Shown here piece after piece: positions 1 through 10,000 of a stretch of 64,000 nucleotides of DNA. Within the stretch, counting starts at the first letter, position 1. The number at the start of each line of letters is the position of its first letter. The notes beneath the pieces were generated by a model. That model was not told the DNA's origin, searched no databases, and saw nothing but the letters and a program-made list of their open reading frames with translations. The translations under genes were made by a program, and so were the position numbers. Source of the DNA: Chryseobacterium gleum (GTDB lineage Bacteria; Bacteroidota; Bacteroidia; Flavobacteriales_D; Crocinitomicaceae); contig CAMDFN010000002.1 of assembly GCA_945897565.1 (NCBI GenBank), forward strand, positions 1 to 64,000, in the 5' to 3' direction.

Positions 1-1
1 G

Positions 2-343
2 ACCGACACGAATGGTTGTATAGACACCGCAAGTGCTGTCTTTACGCTCATTGAGTTGCTGAATATTTATGTACCCAACAGCATCACCATAGATGGCGAT
101 GGTCTCAATGATGTCTTCTTACCGGTGATCTCTAACGTAGACATCATTGCCAGATACGAGCTACAAATCTTCAACCGCTGGGGCGCCTTGGTCTTTGAGA
201 CCACCACGCCATCAGAAGGCTGGAACGGCCGCTACAAGGACAGCAAAGATGTTCAGTTAGGCCTCTACAATTGGAAAATAACCTATACAGATAACAAAAT
301 GGTGACCCGAACCATAGCGGGCCATGTCAATGTACTGAGATGA
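2..343 (+). CDS. Secreted protein, C-terminal fragment with gliding/type IX secretion C-terminal (CHU_C) domain
   Basis: The frame is open from the left edge, so only the last 113 residues of a larger protein are visible. They contain the usual CHU_C layout: a Pro-Asn-Ser start followed by a GDGLND turn, a strand ending in the IFNRWG motif, a Trp-Asn-Gly-Arg turn, a GLYNWKI strand and a final strand ending in VNVLR. In the family this domain is the signal for export by the type IX secretion system and for cell-surface attachment. The function of the missing N-terminal part cannot be known from here. An internal ATG at 56 is not the start, because codons continue upstream. The stop overlaps the next gene. 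Confidence 0.85.
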   Translation, partial: TDTNGCIDTASAVFTLIELLNIYVPNSITIDGDGLNDVFLPVISNVDIIARYELQIFNRWGALVFETTTPSEGWNGRYKDSKDVQLGLYNWKITYTDNKMVTRTIAGHVNVLR

Positions 344-1329
344 TGAGAAACCTTATTGAAGCGTTTGCTCAACATATTATTGATGCAACTGCTGATGCCA
401 AGACCACAACATTAAAGAAGCCCTGTCATGAGATTCATAATATAGTCATTTGTGGATTAGGCGGTTCAGGTATTGGCGCTAAAATAGTGTGCAATTGGTT
501 GCTTGACGAACTCAAGTTACCCGTATCGGTCAGTAACGAATACGCCTTACCTGCATATGCCAATCAGCATACGCTTGTTATTGGCACCTCTTACTCTGGA
601 AATACAGAAGAAACGATGATGGCCCTTCAAGAGGCCAAGTCCTTAGGTTGTTCTATCATTGGTATTTGTAGCGGAGGTCAGTTAGCTGCGTTTTGTGAAG
701 TAAATACCTATACTTGTTGCATTGTTCCTTCGGGCATGCCACCTCGCGCAGGACTAGCTTTTTCAATGGTTCATCTTTTGAATTTATTGATTGAATTGGG
801 CCTGTGTCGTGCTGAGCACATGCTGAGCATGACCAACGCAGCTGCTTTACTCACAGCTGATTTGCAAGTTATACAGCATCGCGCCAAGGAATTAGCCGCT
901 TTCCTTTATGGAAAAATAGGCGTTTATTATGCGGAGACTAAATATGAGGGAGTCATTGTACGCGCACGTCAGCAGTTCAATGAAAATGCCAAATATCTAG
1001 GATGGCACCACACCTTACCAGAAATGAACCATAATGAATTGGTCGGTTGGAGTGGAGGAGATGCGCGTTTTGCGCCTGTTTTCTTTAGTTCAGGCGATTT
1101 GCATCCGAACAATCAAAAACGCTTGGAGATCACCATGGCTGCCCTCGAAAAAAAATGTGGTGATATATTCGTTTTGCAAACAAAAGGCGCTACTTTGATT
1201 GAGCGGTCAATATATTATATTCATCTGGTAGATTGGGCTTCCTATGAGCTTTCAGTGCTAAATGGCGCCGATATCATGGATATGGAAATTGTAGATTACC
1301 TCAAAAGAGAATTGGCAAAGTTACCATGA
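340..1329 (+). CDS. Bifunctional phosphoglucose/phosphomannose isomerase, SIS-domain family
   Basis: A 329-residue cytosolic sugar-phosphate isomerase, inferred to interconvert glucose-6-P or mannose-6-P with fructose-6-P. The N-terminal SIS fold starts near residue 35 with a glycine-rich strand (GLGGSGIG), followed by the SYSGNTEET phosphosugar loop near residue 84. The C-terminal half carries the family's PEMNHNE segment. Length fits the archaeal/Bacteroidota bifunctional type (about 300-350 residues), well short of classical Pgi (about 550). Start choice: ATG-ATG at 340 and 343 overlap the upstream TGA, so either is possible. The 3' end overlaps lipB by four bases (ATGA), indicating translational coupling. 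It may feed mannose units into surface glycans. Confidence 0.88.
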   Translation: MMRNLIEAFAQHIIDATADAKTTTLKKPCHEIHNIVICGLGGSGIGAKIVCNWLLDELKLPVSVSNEYALPAYANQHTLVIGTSYSGNTEETMMALQEAKSLGCSIIGICSGGQLAAFCEVNTYTCCIVPSGMPPRAGLAFSMVHLLNLLIELGLCRAEHMLSMTNAAALLTADLQVIQHRAKELAAFLYGKIGVYYAETKYEGVIVRARQQFNENAKYLGWHHTLPEMNHNELVGWSGGDARFAPVFFSSGDLHPNNQKRLEITMAALEKKCGDIFVLQTKGATLIERSIYYIHLVDWASYELSVLNGADIMDMEIVDYLKRELAKLP

Positions 1330-2030
1330 GCACACCAACTGTTGCTGTCCGCAATTTAGGTCTTATCGCTTACCAAGAAGCCTGGGACCTCCAAGAATCC
1401 TTACTGAAAATAGCAGTAGATTGCAAAATAGAAAACCGCAAACAGCACACCGCCGTACTTGTGGCGCACCATTTGTTGTTTTGCGAACATCCGCATGTAT
1501 ATACACTTGGCAAAAGTGGCGCAGCAGAGAACCTCTTACTTGACCAAGCGCATTTGGACCAAATTGAGGCGCAGTTTTTCAAAATCAATCGGGGTGGAGA
1601 CATCACGTATCATGGTCCAGGTCAGCTTGTCATGTATCCGATTTTCGATTTAGAGCAGTTTTTTACGGATATCCATCAATACTTGCGCTATTTGGAAGAG
1701 GCTGTTATTCAAACGCTAGCCCATTTTGGAATAAAGGCCACGCGTTTTGAAGGCTTAACCGGAGTTTGGCTTGATCCAGAGGGCCCGAAGGCACGTAAAA
1801 TTTGCGCAATGGGCGTCAAGTGTTCACGCTGGGTCACGATGCATGGCATTGCCCTCAATGTGGACCCCGACCTCAGTTATTTTGGCAATATTGTGCCTTG
1901 TGGCATTCAAGACAAGGCCGTGACGTCAATGACAGCTGAACTTGGCCGCAAGATTGACATCAATGAGGTAAGATCGGTGTTGTCAAGAGAAATGTCCACT
2001 ATTTTTAATTATCAAATTATACAGTCATGA
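1326..2030 (+). CDS. lipB: Octanoyltransferase LipB
   Basis: Transfers octanoyl groups from acyl carrier protein to the lipoyl domains of 2-oxoacid dehydrogenases and GcvH, the first step of de novo protein lipoylation in the cytosol. The 234-residue protein has the RGGDITYHGPGQ substrate loop near residues 89-100. The catalytic pair is visible: Lys158 in the RKICAMG segment and Cys192 in the PCGI segment. Length is normal for the family. It overlaps the isomerase upstream and the next small gene downstream, each by ATGA, so the block is read as one transcript. Confidence 0.95.
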   Translation: MSTPTVAVRNLGLIAYQEAWDLQESLLKIAVDCKIENRKQHTAVLVAHHLLFCEHPHVYTLGKSGAAENLLLDQAHLDQIEAQFFKINRGGDITYHGPGQLVMYPIFDLEQFFTDIHQYLRYLEEAVIQTLAHFGIKATRFEGLTGVWLDPEGPKARKICAMGVKCSRWVTMHGIALNVDPDLSYFGNIVPCGIQDKAVTSMTAELGRKIDINEVRSVLSREMSTIFNYQIIQS

Positions 2031-2437
2031 GAGCAGATTTACTCGGACCTAAAGTAGAAAACATAGCCTTGGCTTTGGTAGAATTACCTATTGAAAACGC
2101 CGAACCTGAGTATATTGTCTTTTTGATCAATAACCGAGATGATATTATGGAGGGTATTATCGTGACTTCATCTGGGTTTGGCGTACATCCAACAACCGGG
2201 GAAAGTATCAAGACATCTACACTTAGAAAAGGAATAGAGGTCATGATACCGGGCGAAGTTGCGCGCATAGAGCCCATCATGCCCGACTTATTCGCAATAA
2301 GCAACGAATTTTGGGTGAGTTTTTGGGTAGACGAAATAATGTACGATAAGCGCTTTGTATTTGAGGCGGGTAGTATCAATCCAAAGGAATTCAAATTGAT
2401 TGCGGCCCTTCATGCCAAAGGAATTCTTTTGGCGTAA
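2027..2437 (+). CDS. Conserved hypothetical protein, 136 residues
   Basis: I recognise no named family. It is a soluble, mixed alpha/beta protein without signal peptide or membrane segment. A central Gly-Phe-Gly-Val-His-Pro-Thr-Thr-Gly-Glu stretch (residues about 47-56) is followed by a strand-rich segment and a FWVSFWVDE segment near residue 99 that looks like a buried strand. It is the last gene of the plus-strand operon, translationally coupled to lipB (ATGA overlap), and ends 14 bases before the opposite-strand gpmI stop. Coupling suggests expression with lipoylation or sugar isomerisation, but no role can be assigned from sequence. Confidence 0.75.
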   Translation: MRADLLGPKVENIALALVELPIENAEPEYIVFLINNRDDIMEGIIVTSSGFGVHPTTGESIKTSTLRKGIEVMIPGEVARIEPIMPDLFAISNEFWVSFWVDEIMYDKRFVFEAGSINPKEFKLIAALHAKGILLA

Positions 2438-2450
2438 TTCTCTTTTTTGA

Positions 2451-3959
2451 TCAGCGTATCAAGCTTTGACCTGTCATTTCTAAGGGTTGTTGTAAGCCCA
2501 TACGCGCCAAAATGGTTGGTGCTACATCGGCAAGAATGCCATCGTTTAATGTTACTTTTTGATCCGAACTAACCAATATTACCGGCACGGGGTTGAGGCT
2601 ATGCGCCGTATTGGGTGAGCCATCGGGATTGATGGCGTAATCGGCATTGCCGTGATCTGCAATAACCAAGAATTCATAGCCAAGCGCTAGGCCCGCTTCC
2701 ACAACTTTTTGCAGTTGGGCATCTACAGTTTCTACAGCTTCAATTATGGCAGCGTACACGCCTGTGTGGCCCACCATATCGGGATTGGCAAAATTCAGAC
2801 AAATGAAGTCGGGTTGTTGCGTTTTCATATGTCTGATGAGCTCACTGGCTACTTCTGGCGCACTCATTTGTGGTTGGAGGTCGTAGGTAGCTACTTTAGG
2901 AGAGGCCACTAAAATGCGTTCTTCACCTTCAAAGGTAATTTCGCGTCCGCCACTAAAGAAAAAAGTAACATGTGGATATTTTTCAGTTTCGGCAATTCTT
3001 ACTTGCGCTTTTCCTGCTTTTGAAACAACTTCGCCAATAGTCATTTCCAGATTGTCTTTGTCAAAAATGACTTTTGTGTTTTGGAAGCTCGCGTCATAGT
3101 TGGTCATGGTGCAAAAGTTGAGCTCAAGTGGCGTCATGTTGTATTCATGAAATGCTTCTTGTGTAAGTGCTACCGTGAGTTCTCTTGGACGGTCTGTTCT
3201 GAAATTAAAGAAAATGACGGTATCTCCGGGCTCAATTAGTCCGTTTGGCTCAATGAGGTGTGGCAAGACAAATTCATCGGTTTGGCCCTTCAAATAAGAC
3301 GCCTCCAAAGCGGAACTCGCGCTTTTTGCAACTTCGCCTTGACCGTTCACGAGCAAATGATATGCCTTGGCCACGCGTTCCCAGCGCTTGTCTCGGTCCA
3401 TGGCGTAATACCTTCCAATTAAGGTAGCAATCTTGCCATTTTGTGTGCTCAAATGTTGTTCAAGTTTTTGGAGGTAGGTCAGACCACTTTTAGGATCGCA
3501 ATCGCGGCCGTCGGTAATGGCGTGTACAAAATAGTGTTCAAGGCCAAAGTTTTGAGCCATATCGCAAAGTGTATGAAGGTGCGCTTGACTGCTGTGTACG
3601 CCCCCTTCAGAAACTAAACCAACAAAATGAACTTTTTTATTGGCCTTTTGGGCTGCTGCAAAAGCGCTAAGTATGGTAGGGTTTTGCTGAAATTCACCAT
3701 CGCGGATACGCTTATTGATGCGGGTGAGTTCTTGATAAACCACCCTGCCTGCACCAATATTAAGGTGACCAACTTCTGAGTTGCCCATTTGCCCGTCAGG
3801 CAAGCCTACAGCCTCTCCGCACGCCTCTAAGGTTGCGTTGGCACATTTCGTTATAAGTTGGTCAAAAAATGGTGTATGCGCGTTGTAAATGGCGTCTGAG
3901 CCCGAATGATCACCGAGCCCCCAACCATCAAGAATAATTAAACCTACTTTTCTGTTCAT
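2451..3959 (-). CDS. gpmI: 2,3-bisphosphoglycerate-independent phosphoglycerate mutase
   Basis: Interconverts 3- and 2-phosphoglycerate in glycolysis and gluconeogenesis with two metal ions (usually Mn) and a phosphoserine intermediate. The 502-residue length is typical. Visible marks are the N-terminal metal Asp in ILDGWG (Asp11), the nucleophile Ser61 in the QMGNSEVGH motif, the DGRD segment in the inserted phosphotransferase domain, and the C-terminal ADHGNAD metal site. It is last in a four-gene minus-strand operon. Its ATG overlaps the TGA of the upstream histidine kinase gene by four bases, so the two are translationally coupled. Confidence 0.96.
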   Translation of the reverse strand: MNRKVGLIILDGWGLGDHSGSDAIYNAHTPFFDQLITKCANATLEACGEAVGLPDGQMGNSEVGHLNIGAGRVVYQELTRINKRIRDGEFQQNPTILSAFAAAQKANKKVHFVGLVSEGGVHSSQAHLHTLCDMAQNFGLEHYFVHAITDGRDCDPKSGLTYLQKLEQHLSTQNGKIATLIGRYYAMDRDKRWERVAKAYHLLVNGQGEVAKSASSALEASYLKGQTDEFVLPHLIEPNGLIEPGDTVIFFNFRTDRPRELTVALTQEAFHEYNMTPLELNFCTMTNYDASFQNTKVIFDKDNLEMTIGEVVSKAGKAQVRIAETEKYPHVTFFFSGGREITFEGEERILVASPKVATYDLQPQMSAPEVASELIRHMKTQQPDFICLNFANPDMVGHTGVYAAIIEAVETVDAQLQKVVEAGLALGYEFLVIADHGNADYAINPDGSPNTAHSLNPVPVILVSSDQKVTLNDGILADVAPTILARMGLQQPLEMTGQSLIR

Positions 3960-4858
3960 ATGGGTAAGATCAACTCGAATATGCTTCCTTTCGGGGTGTT
4001 TTCAAAACAGCGTATACTGCCATTGTGCAGTCTGACGTATTCAGCTACGATATATAGTCCTAAACCACTACCTGCTTGTTTTCTGGTTTCTTCTGAACCA
4101 ATTCGGTAAAACTTTTCAAAGATGTGCATGCGCTCAGGGGCAGCAATTCCAGGGCCTTCATCGGCAATTTTAATGGTTACAAGGCGGTCTAGCTTTTCTA
4201 TCTGAATAGAGATTTGTTGTTGGGTGCCGCCGTATTTGATTGCGTTTTCTAATAGATTGATTAAAATGGTTTCTAACATATTTTGATCGACAGCAGCAAA
4301 AAGTGCCGTTGGCCCTTGAAAGCGGATCAGGGCAGCATGGTATCTGGATTGGTATCTTTCTTTGATGGTTTGAATGAGACCTACTAAATCGGTATTTTGT
4401 TTTTGGACGGCAAACAATTTGTTTTCAGCGCGCGAAGCATTCAGTATATTTTCGATGAGCTGGCTAAGGCGTTCATTTTCATGGAGCGCGCCATTGAGTA
4501 TTTTTTCTTTTTTTTCTGACGGCAAATCGTGTTTTTGCAGGGTTTGAATATATAATTTCAGCGCAGCAATTGGTGTTTTGAGCTCGTGTGTAACCGTCAA
4601 TAGAAAATTTTGTTGCTGTTGCTGAAAGGCGAGTTCTTTAGAAATAGACCTGCGAATGCGGTAAATGCCAAAAGAAAGAATAAGCAAAAAAACTGCCCCT
4701 TCGCCAAATACCATCCCTACGCGCTTGGAGAGCTGCGCATCTTGTTGTGGAATATGGGAACTCAGCTCAATGAGGTGATAGCCCCACCAAACAAATTGGA
4801 TAATGACATAAGCACCAAGAAAATAGAGCCAATAGGCAGATTTACTTTTTTTAAGCAT
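3956..4858 (-). CDS. Membrane sensor histidine kinase without adjacent response regulator
   Basis: A 300-residue kinase of the HisKA/HATPase_c type. Two N-terminal membrane helices (about residues 9-30 and 50-68) flank a very short outside loop of roughly 20 residues, so there is almost no periplasmic sensor. The dimerisation box holds His91 in the HELKTP motif. The N box (NLLENAIKYGG), G1 (DEGPGI) and G2 (GSGLGLYI) follow. It lies four bases after the antiporter gene and overlaps gpmI, so it belongs to that operon. No receiver-domain gene is present in the window. The short loop suggests that it senses the membrane or a partner membrane protein, possibly the antiporter; that is inference. 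Confidence 0.92.
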   Translation of the reverse strand: MLKKSKSAYWLYFLGAYVIIQFVWWGYHLIELSSHIPQQDAQLSKRVGMVFGEGAVFLLILSFGIYRIRRSISKELAFQQQQQNFLLTVTHELKTPIAALKLYIQTLQKHDLPSEKKEKILNGALHENERLSQLIENILNASRAENKLFAVQKQNTDLVGLIQTIKERYQSRYHAALIRFQGPTALFAAVDQNMLETILINLLENAIKYGGTQQQISIQIEKLDRLVTIKIADEGPGIAAPERMHIFEKFYRIGSEETRKQAGSGLGLYIVAEYVRLHNGSIRCFENTPKGSIFELILPI

Positions 4859-4862
4859 TCAA

Positions 4863-7034
4863 TCAGTCTTTTCCCTTTTTGAAAATGTTACCTACCTCGC
4901 GCCCAATTTTTTGTATGGTTTCTACTCCGGCAACAAGTGGTGCAGAGTTGATATCGTCGTAACTAGAAAAAGCAGGGTCGTTGCCGATAGAACCGGGGTA
5001 AATGAGCAAATAGTCTTGTTGCTCAAAAGCAATGCTCATATTCTGTATAATCTGGTCAATTTGCGAATCGTAAGAAACACCTCCTGTTCTGCAGGCAACA
5101 ATACAAATGAGGTCGCTGGATTTCTTTTGGTAGGTGGGGTAAAAGTTATCAAGGCCGGCAATTTCTTGCAGATAGAGTTCTGCTTCTACTTTATTAGCTT
5201 GTGCTACCTTTTCTAAGCGCTCGAAGGAAGACGAGCTGCCGTAATAATGGAAAGGTATCTTGAGTTCTTTGGCGAGTCTGAGCAAGCGCTCAGACCACAA
5301 CACAAAGGTTTGCTCAAGTTCTGCTAACAATGGAGCAACAACTACAATACGTTCATAAGAAACGCTTGGTTGTTCAAGTGAACAAAAGAAGATTGTTTTT
5401 TGGCAGCTAGACATCAAGTGTTCGCGGTCATCGCCAACCATACGTTTGATAAAATTGGTGTTTGAAGAGTCGTTTACCAAAACGATATCGGCAACCAACT
5501 CTTTCGAAACCCTTGAAATCCCTGAGGATAAATTGTGATCAATTGTGGCAATCGTATTTAACTTAGACTCGTGGCCCGAATAATGCTTGATGATCTCTTC
5601 GAGAGATTTTCTTGATTTGCGAATCATGCGCTCGGCATTTTCGTTGTCTGGGTAAACACTCACTACTGAAATTGGATTGATCACTTGTGGATCAGAAACC
5701 ATAAGCGCAAAATCTAGCAGCCTTTCATTGCCTTTGAGTTCATTTAAGGAGACCATCAGGTGTTTGTTGCGCAACTTCATTTCGTTGTCTTCAATGTCAC
5801 TATTTTCTGAAATATCTAGCAACAAGCGCTTTCCGGTATTTTCTGTGACAAACGATGAGGTCATGCTTGTAAATAAAATAAGCAATACTGTTCCGTTGAC
5901 AATATTTAAGCTCAAAATCCCGTCACCATCATTGTATCCAACCATGATGATGGCTAGAGTAGCCGCCGCATGCGCTGTACTCAGCCCAAAAATCATTTGG
6001 CGTTCATTTCGACTCAGTTTAAATATCAGTTGGGTGGCTAGTGCGGCAAGCCATTTGGAAAAAATGGCGAAAGAAGTTAAAACAGCAGCGATCGTTAAAG
6101 GCCAAGAGCCTTGGAAAAAAGCGCGATAATCTACTACCATTCCAACGAATATCAAGAAGAAGGGTATAAATAATGAGTTGCCGATAAAGTCAATGCGATT
6201 CATGAGCGTAGAGTGGTGCGGAATCAACTTATTGAGTACCAATCCAGCCACAAAGGCACCAATAATGTGTTCTACACCCGCAACCTCAGCAAGAAATGCG
6301 GCAAAGAATACGACAGATAAAACAAAAATATACTGTGATGTCTTTTCACTATCGAGTTTGCTAAAAAACCATCTGGCAATTCTTGGGAGCACTAAGAACA
6401 TGATGAGTGAAAACATCAAAAGAGAGGTCAAAAGGCGCATCCAAAAACTGAAATCAAGCTGCCCTTTAGAAGCACTTGAGATAATAGCCAAAATAATCAA
6501 AACCGCAGTATCGGTTAAGATGGTGCCGCCAACAGTAATAGCCACTGCTGGGTGTTTGGTGAGTCCGAATTTACTTACGATAGGATAGGCAACCAGCGTA
6601 TGGGTCGAAAACATGCTGGCGGTTAACAATGCAGCCAAGGGGGAGAGGTGGAGTATCTCGGTACACAAAGGATATCCTAGAGCGAGTGGAATAATGAATG
6701 TCAGGAACCCGAACCCTAAGCTTTTGTGAAAATAGCGCTTGAACTGCCGCAAATCAAGTTCTAGACCCGCCATAAACATGATATAGAGCAGCCCAATTGT
6801 TGCAAACAGCTTGATGCTTCCCTCTGCTTCCATGGTGCGCTCACCAATTAAGCCAAGTCCGTTAGGACCAATGAGTACACCCGAAATGATCAGGCCTATA
6901 ATTCCTGGAATTTTCATTTTACGCAGTACTATTGGCGAGAGTAAAATGATAAAGAGAAGTATAGAAAAAACCAACACCGGATTTTTCAGTGGCAAATGAA
7001 ATGCTTCAATCAGGTGTTGGAAAAAATAGCGCAT
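4863..7034 (-). CDS. CPA2-family cation/proton antiporter with C-terminal universal-stress-like cytosolic region
   Basis: A 723-residue inner-membrane transporter. Residues about 15-400 form the Na+/H+ exchanger (KefB/GerN-like) domain with roughly twelve hydrophobic helices, the early PGIIGLIISGVLIGP segment, a GLLYIMFMAGLELD helix and a SMFSTHTLVAYP segment. Residues about 425-720 are soluble and look like a pair of degenerate UspA-type folds instead of a TrkA-N/RCK nucleotide domain. The family exchanges Na+ or K+ for H+; the ion cannot be decided here. It is nine bases after the DUF2723 gene and four bases before the kinase gene, in one operon. Confidence 0.9.
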   Translation of the reverse strand: MRYFFQHLIEAFHLPLKNPVLVFSILLFIILLSPIVLRKMKIPGIIGLIISGVLIGPNGLGLIGERTMEAEGSIKLFATIGLLYIMFMAGLELDLRQFKRYFHKSLGFGFLTFIIPLALGYPLCTEILHLSPLAALLTASMFSTHTLVAYPIVSKFGLTKHPAVAITVGGTILTDTAVLIILAIISSASKGQLDFSFWMRLLTSLLMFSLIMFLVLPRIARWFFSKLDSEKTSQYIFVLSVVFFAAFLAEVAGVEHIIGAFVAGLVLNKLIPHHSTLMNRIDFIGNSLFIPFFLIFVGMVVDYRAFFQGSWPLTIAAVLTSFAIFSKWLAALATQLIFKLSRNERQMIFGLSTAHAAATLAIIMVGYNDGDGILSLNIVNGTVLLILFTSMTSSFVTENTGKRLLLDISENSDIEDNEMKLRNKHLMVSLNELKGNERLLDFALMVSDPQVINPISVVSVYPDNENAERMIRKSRKSLEEIIKHYSGHESKLNTIATIDHNLSSGISRVSKELVADIVLVNDSSNTNFIKRMVGDDREHLMSSCQKTIFFCSLEQPSVSYERIVVVAPLLAELEQTFVLWSERLLRLAKELKIPFHYYGSSSSFERLEKVAQANKVEAELYLQEIAGLDNFYPTYQKKSSDLICIVACRTGGVSYDSQIDQIIQNMSIAFEQQDYLLIYPGSIGNDPAFSSYDDINSAPLVAGVETIQKIGREVGNIFKKGKD

Positions 7035-7042
7035 ATCTTTCT

Positions 7043-10000
7043 CTATTGCATCATGCGGTTGGTGTCACCCTGACCGGGTGTGCCTAGCGCATTTACATCG
7101 ATGTTGGCAGGGGGTGCAGGGGGTGCAGGAGGCGGTGCAGTTGTGCGGTTCACGACTGGCGCTTTGACAAGGCCGTGGTGTTCGGCTAAGCCACCCATGT
7201 ACAATTGCAGATTAGCCAAGCGGTTGGAATACAAGCCGTCGCCCGCTTCGCCATTTTCTGAGGCCAAAGCGTCTAAACCACTGTAGATGCGGGGCAATAC
7301 TTTTTTGTAAAGTATTTGCACCGTACGGTCGAGTTCTCTGGAGAAGCTTGTTGATTTCAAGCCCGCTACAATTTGTTGTTTTGCCGTTGTGCGCATCTTT
7401 ATAAGCGCATCTGCAACGGCAATGAGGTCTTCTGCGTTCTCTTCGTTGCCCGCCATTTCGATGTCGCTGTGTTCAAAGTAAGCAATGACTGTTTTGTAGT
7501 TGTCGAGGAGCTTTTGGCCCAAGGCTTCTGCTTTTTTGCCTTGCCCAAGTGCGTAGTAAAGCTGTACGAATTCATGCAAAATACCAGCGTTCAGCGGTCG
7601 GATATCCTGACCTTGGAACAGGAATTGGTTGTGGGGCTTGTTGAGGTTTAAAGAGCAGAAAGGGTCTACTGGATTGATGTCGCCGTAGTCCATGACGGTT
7701 TCTTCTGGCATAATTTGCATAGCGCGGTCGAGTACTTTGACGGCTTCATTTTTGCGCCCGAGTGCAAAAAGTTGCTCTGCTAAAAGCAGGAAGTTGGCGC
7801 GGTATTGAATGGTGTGTCGGCGCGCGTAGTAGTCGGTGAGTACATTTGGGTTGGCCATATCGCCAAAAATGTAGGTCACGAGCATGTTTTTCTCCATTTG
7901 ATCAACATCCATGAGCGCAGGCTCTTTTTTAGCAGGCGTAAGTGCATAAGCCATCCCGACTTGCTTGATATAACCAGCACTCAAAAGCGCAATTGAGAAA
8001 GATGAGCCACGGTTGCTCGAGAAGTAGATGCCGCGCTTCCAGTCGTTATTGGCTACAACGTCCATCATCATGACTTCATCGCGCGGGAGGGCCTGATTTC
8101 TTTCAGGGTCAAATTCAAAAATAATTTCATCGGCAATGTTAGTTGCTTTTGTTTTTGAACTCAGTACACCCGAAGCAAGGGCGTTTTGGCGATTGACCTT
8201 CAAGGCAAATTTGCTCGAAGGAAAGAAGCTGAATTTATTTTGTTCGTCGGTGATCATGTTGGCGTCGTCGCGCACAAAGGCCATGGCATCGGTGAAGTCT
8301 ACTGCAGACCAAATGCGCTCAAATTGTTCGAGGAGCTCTTGGAGGTCTTGACCACTGTTGTTTTTGAATTCAACTTGGTTGTTTCTTGCCGCTTCAAAAA
8401 GCTGGAATACTTTCTGGTATTTGTCGATAGTGGCGGCAATCATGTTGGTAGAGTCTGTGGAGGCAATTTGCGTTTTGAGAAGCTCTACTTCTGGTGTTTT
8501 AGCGATTACATCGGCAAAGATAACTTGCGCACGCTGGTCAAAGTAACCGGCAGCCATTTTGGCTTCAGACGGGTTGTGTTTTAAACGCAGGTCAAGTACT
8601 TTTTTGATAATGGTGTCGGATAGGTTTTGAGAAAACAACTGCAACAATGGCATAAAGTACACCTGATCGGTGTTGCCGGCGTACATCAAAATTTGATCTT
8701 CCCTAAATTTGATTGGAAGTGGATCTGAAGCGTATGTTTTGAGCTTCATTTGGTTGGTATACCAGTCGGTTCCCATTAATGAAAGGTTACAAACGCGCAC
8801 ATCGGTACGTTTGCCTTCTACCTCTTGCAAATACCAAAGCGGGAAGGTGTCGTTGTCTCCGTTGGTGAAGAGGATACCGTTTTTGCCGCAAGACTCAAGG
8901 TAGTTGTGGGCGAGGTCACGGGCGCTGGTTTTGCCGCTGCGGTCGTGGTCGTCCCAGTTTTGAGAACCCATCATGACAGGCACAATTAAACCAACTGCCG
9001 TAGCAATGCCTGCACGTACTTTACTCTCTTTAAGGTATTTCTTGAGTAAATCAAAGATGGCATACACTCCAATGCCAATCCACATGGCAAAGAAATAGAA
9101 TGAACCAGCATAAGCGTAGTCGCGCTCGCGGGGCTCATATGGTTTTTGGTTGAGGTAAACGACAATTGCGAGTCCTGTAAATAAGAAAGCGAGGGTCAAG
9201 ATAAAAGCATCTTTTGGCATTTTTCGGTAATGGAAAATAAGGCCTAAAAGTGCAAGAATAAGCGGCAGCATAAAGTAGGTATTGCGCGCAGGGTTTTCTT
9301 GGGTGTAATATGGCGCGTGTTCTTGGCTTCCCAAGCGCGCTTCATCTAAGAAAGAGATGCCTGAAAGCCAGTTGCCGTGCATGTTGTCTCCGTGGCCTTG
9401 CAAGTCGTTTTGGCGACCCGCGAAATTCCACATGAAATACCGCAGGTACATAAAGTTGACTTGGTAGCGGAAAAAGTAGGTGAGGTTTTCGCCAAAAGTC
9501 GGGAGGCGTTTGCCGTCGCGGCCAATTTCTGTGCTGGCACCGTCGTTTTCGTTGTAGCCAGACCACTTGGCATAAAGTTGTCTGTGCAATGAAGCGCCGG
9601 ATCCTTCACCGTTGTACATGCGGGGGAAGAAAGTCGTTTGAGCGTAGGTAGCCACTGCGCCTTCGCGAATACTTGCGTTACTTTCGTAATACTTCTCTTC
9701 AATGCTGTAGGCACCTTTGTTGGCTTTTACCCATGCTGTGGCTTCGGTTTCACTTGCAAAAGCCTTTACCTCTACATCGTTTTCGATGACAACAAAGCGG
9801 CGTAAAAAGTAGGCTGAAAGGTCTTTCCAAGAAGAGCGGTCTAAGATTTTAGGGCCGTCTTCGGTCATTTCTTCGCCATTGCGGAAAGAATTCCAGTATG
9901 GGCCAAAAAGAATAGGTGCAGAGCCGTATTGCTCGCGCTTGAGATAGGAGTGTAACGTGACTAAGTTTTCTGGGTCGTTTTCGTCGAGTGGTGTATTGGC

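Noticed and set aside
5677-6588. Two plus-strand open frames opposite the antiporter
   Set aside because: They read as low-complexity antisense of membrane helices and lack start signals.
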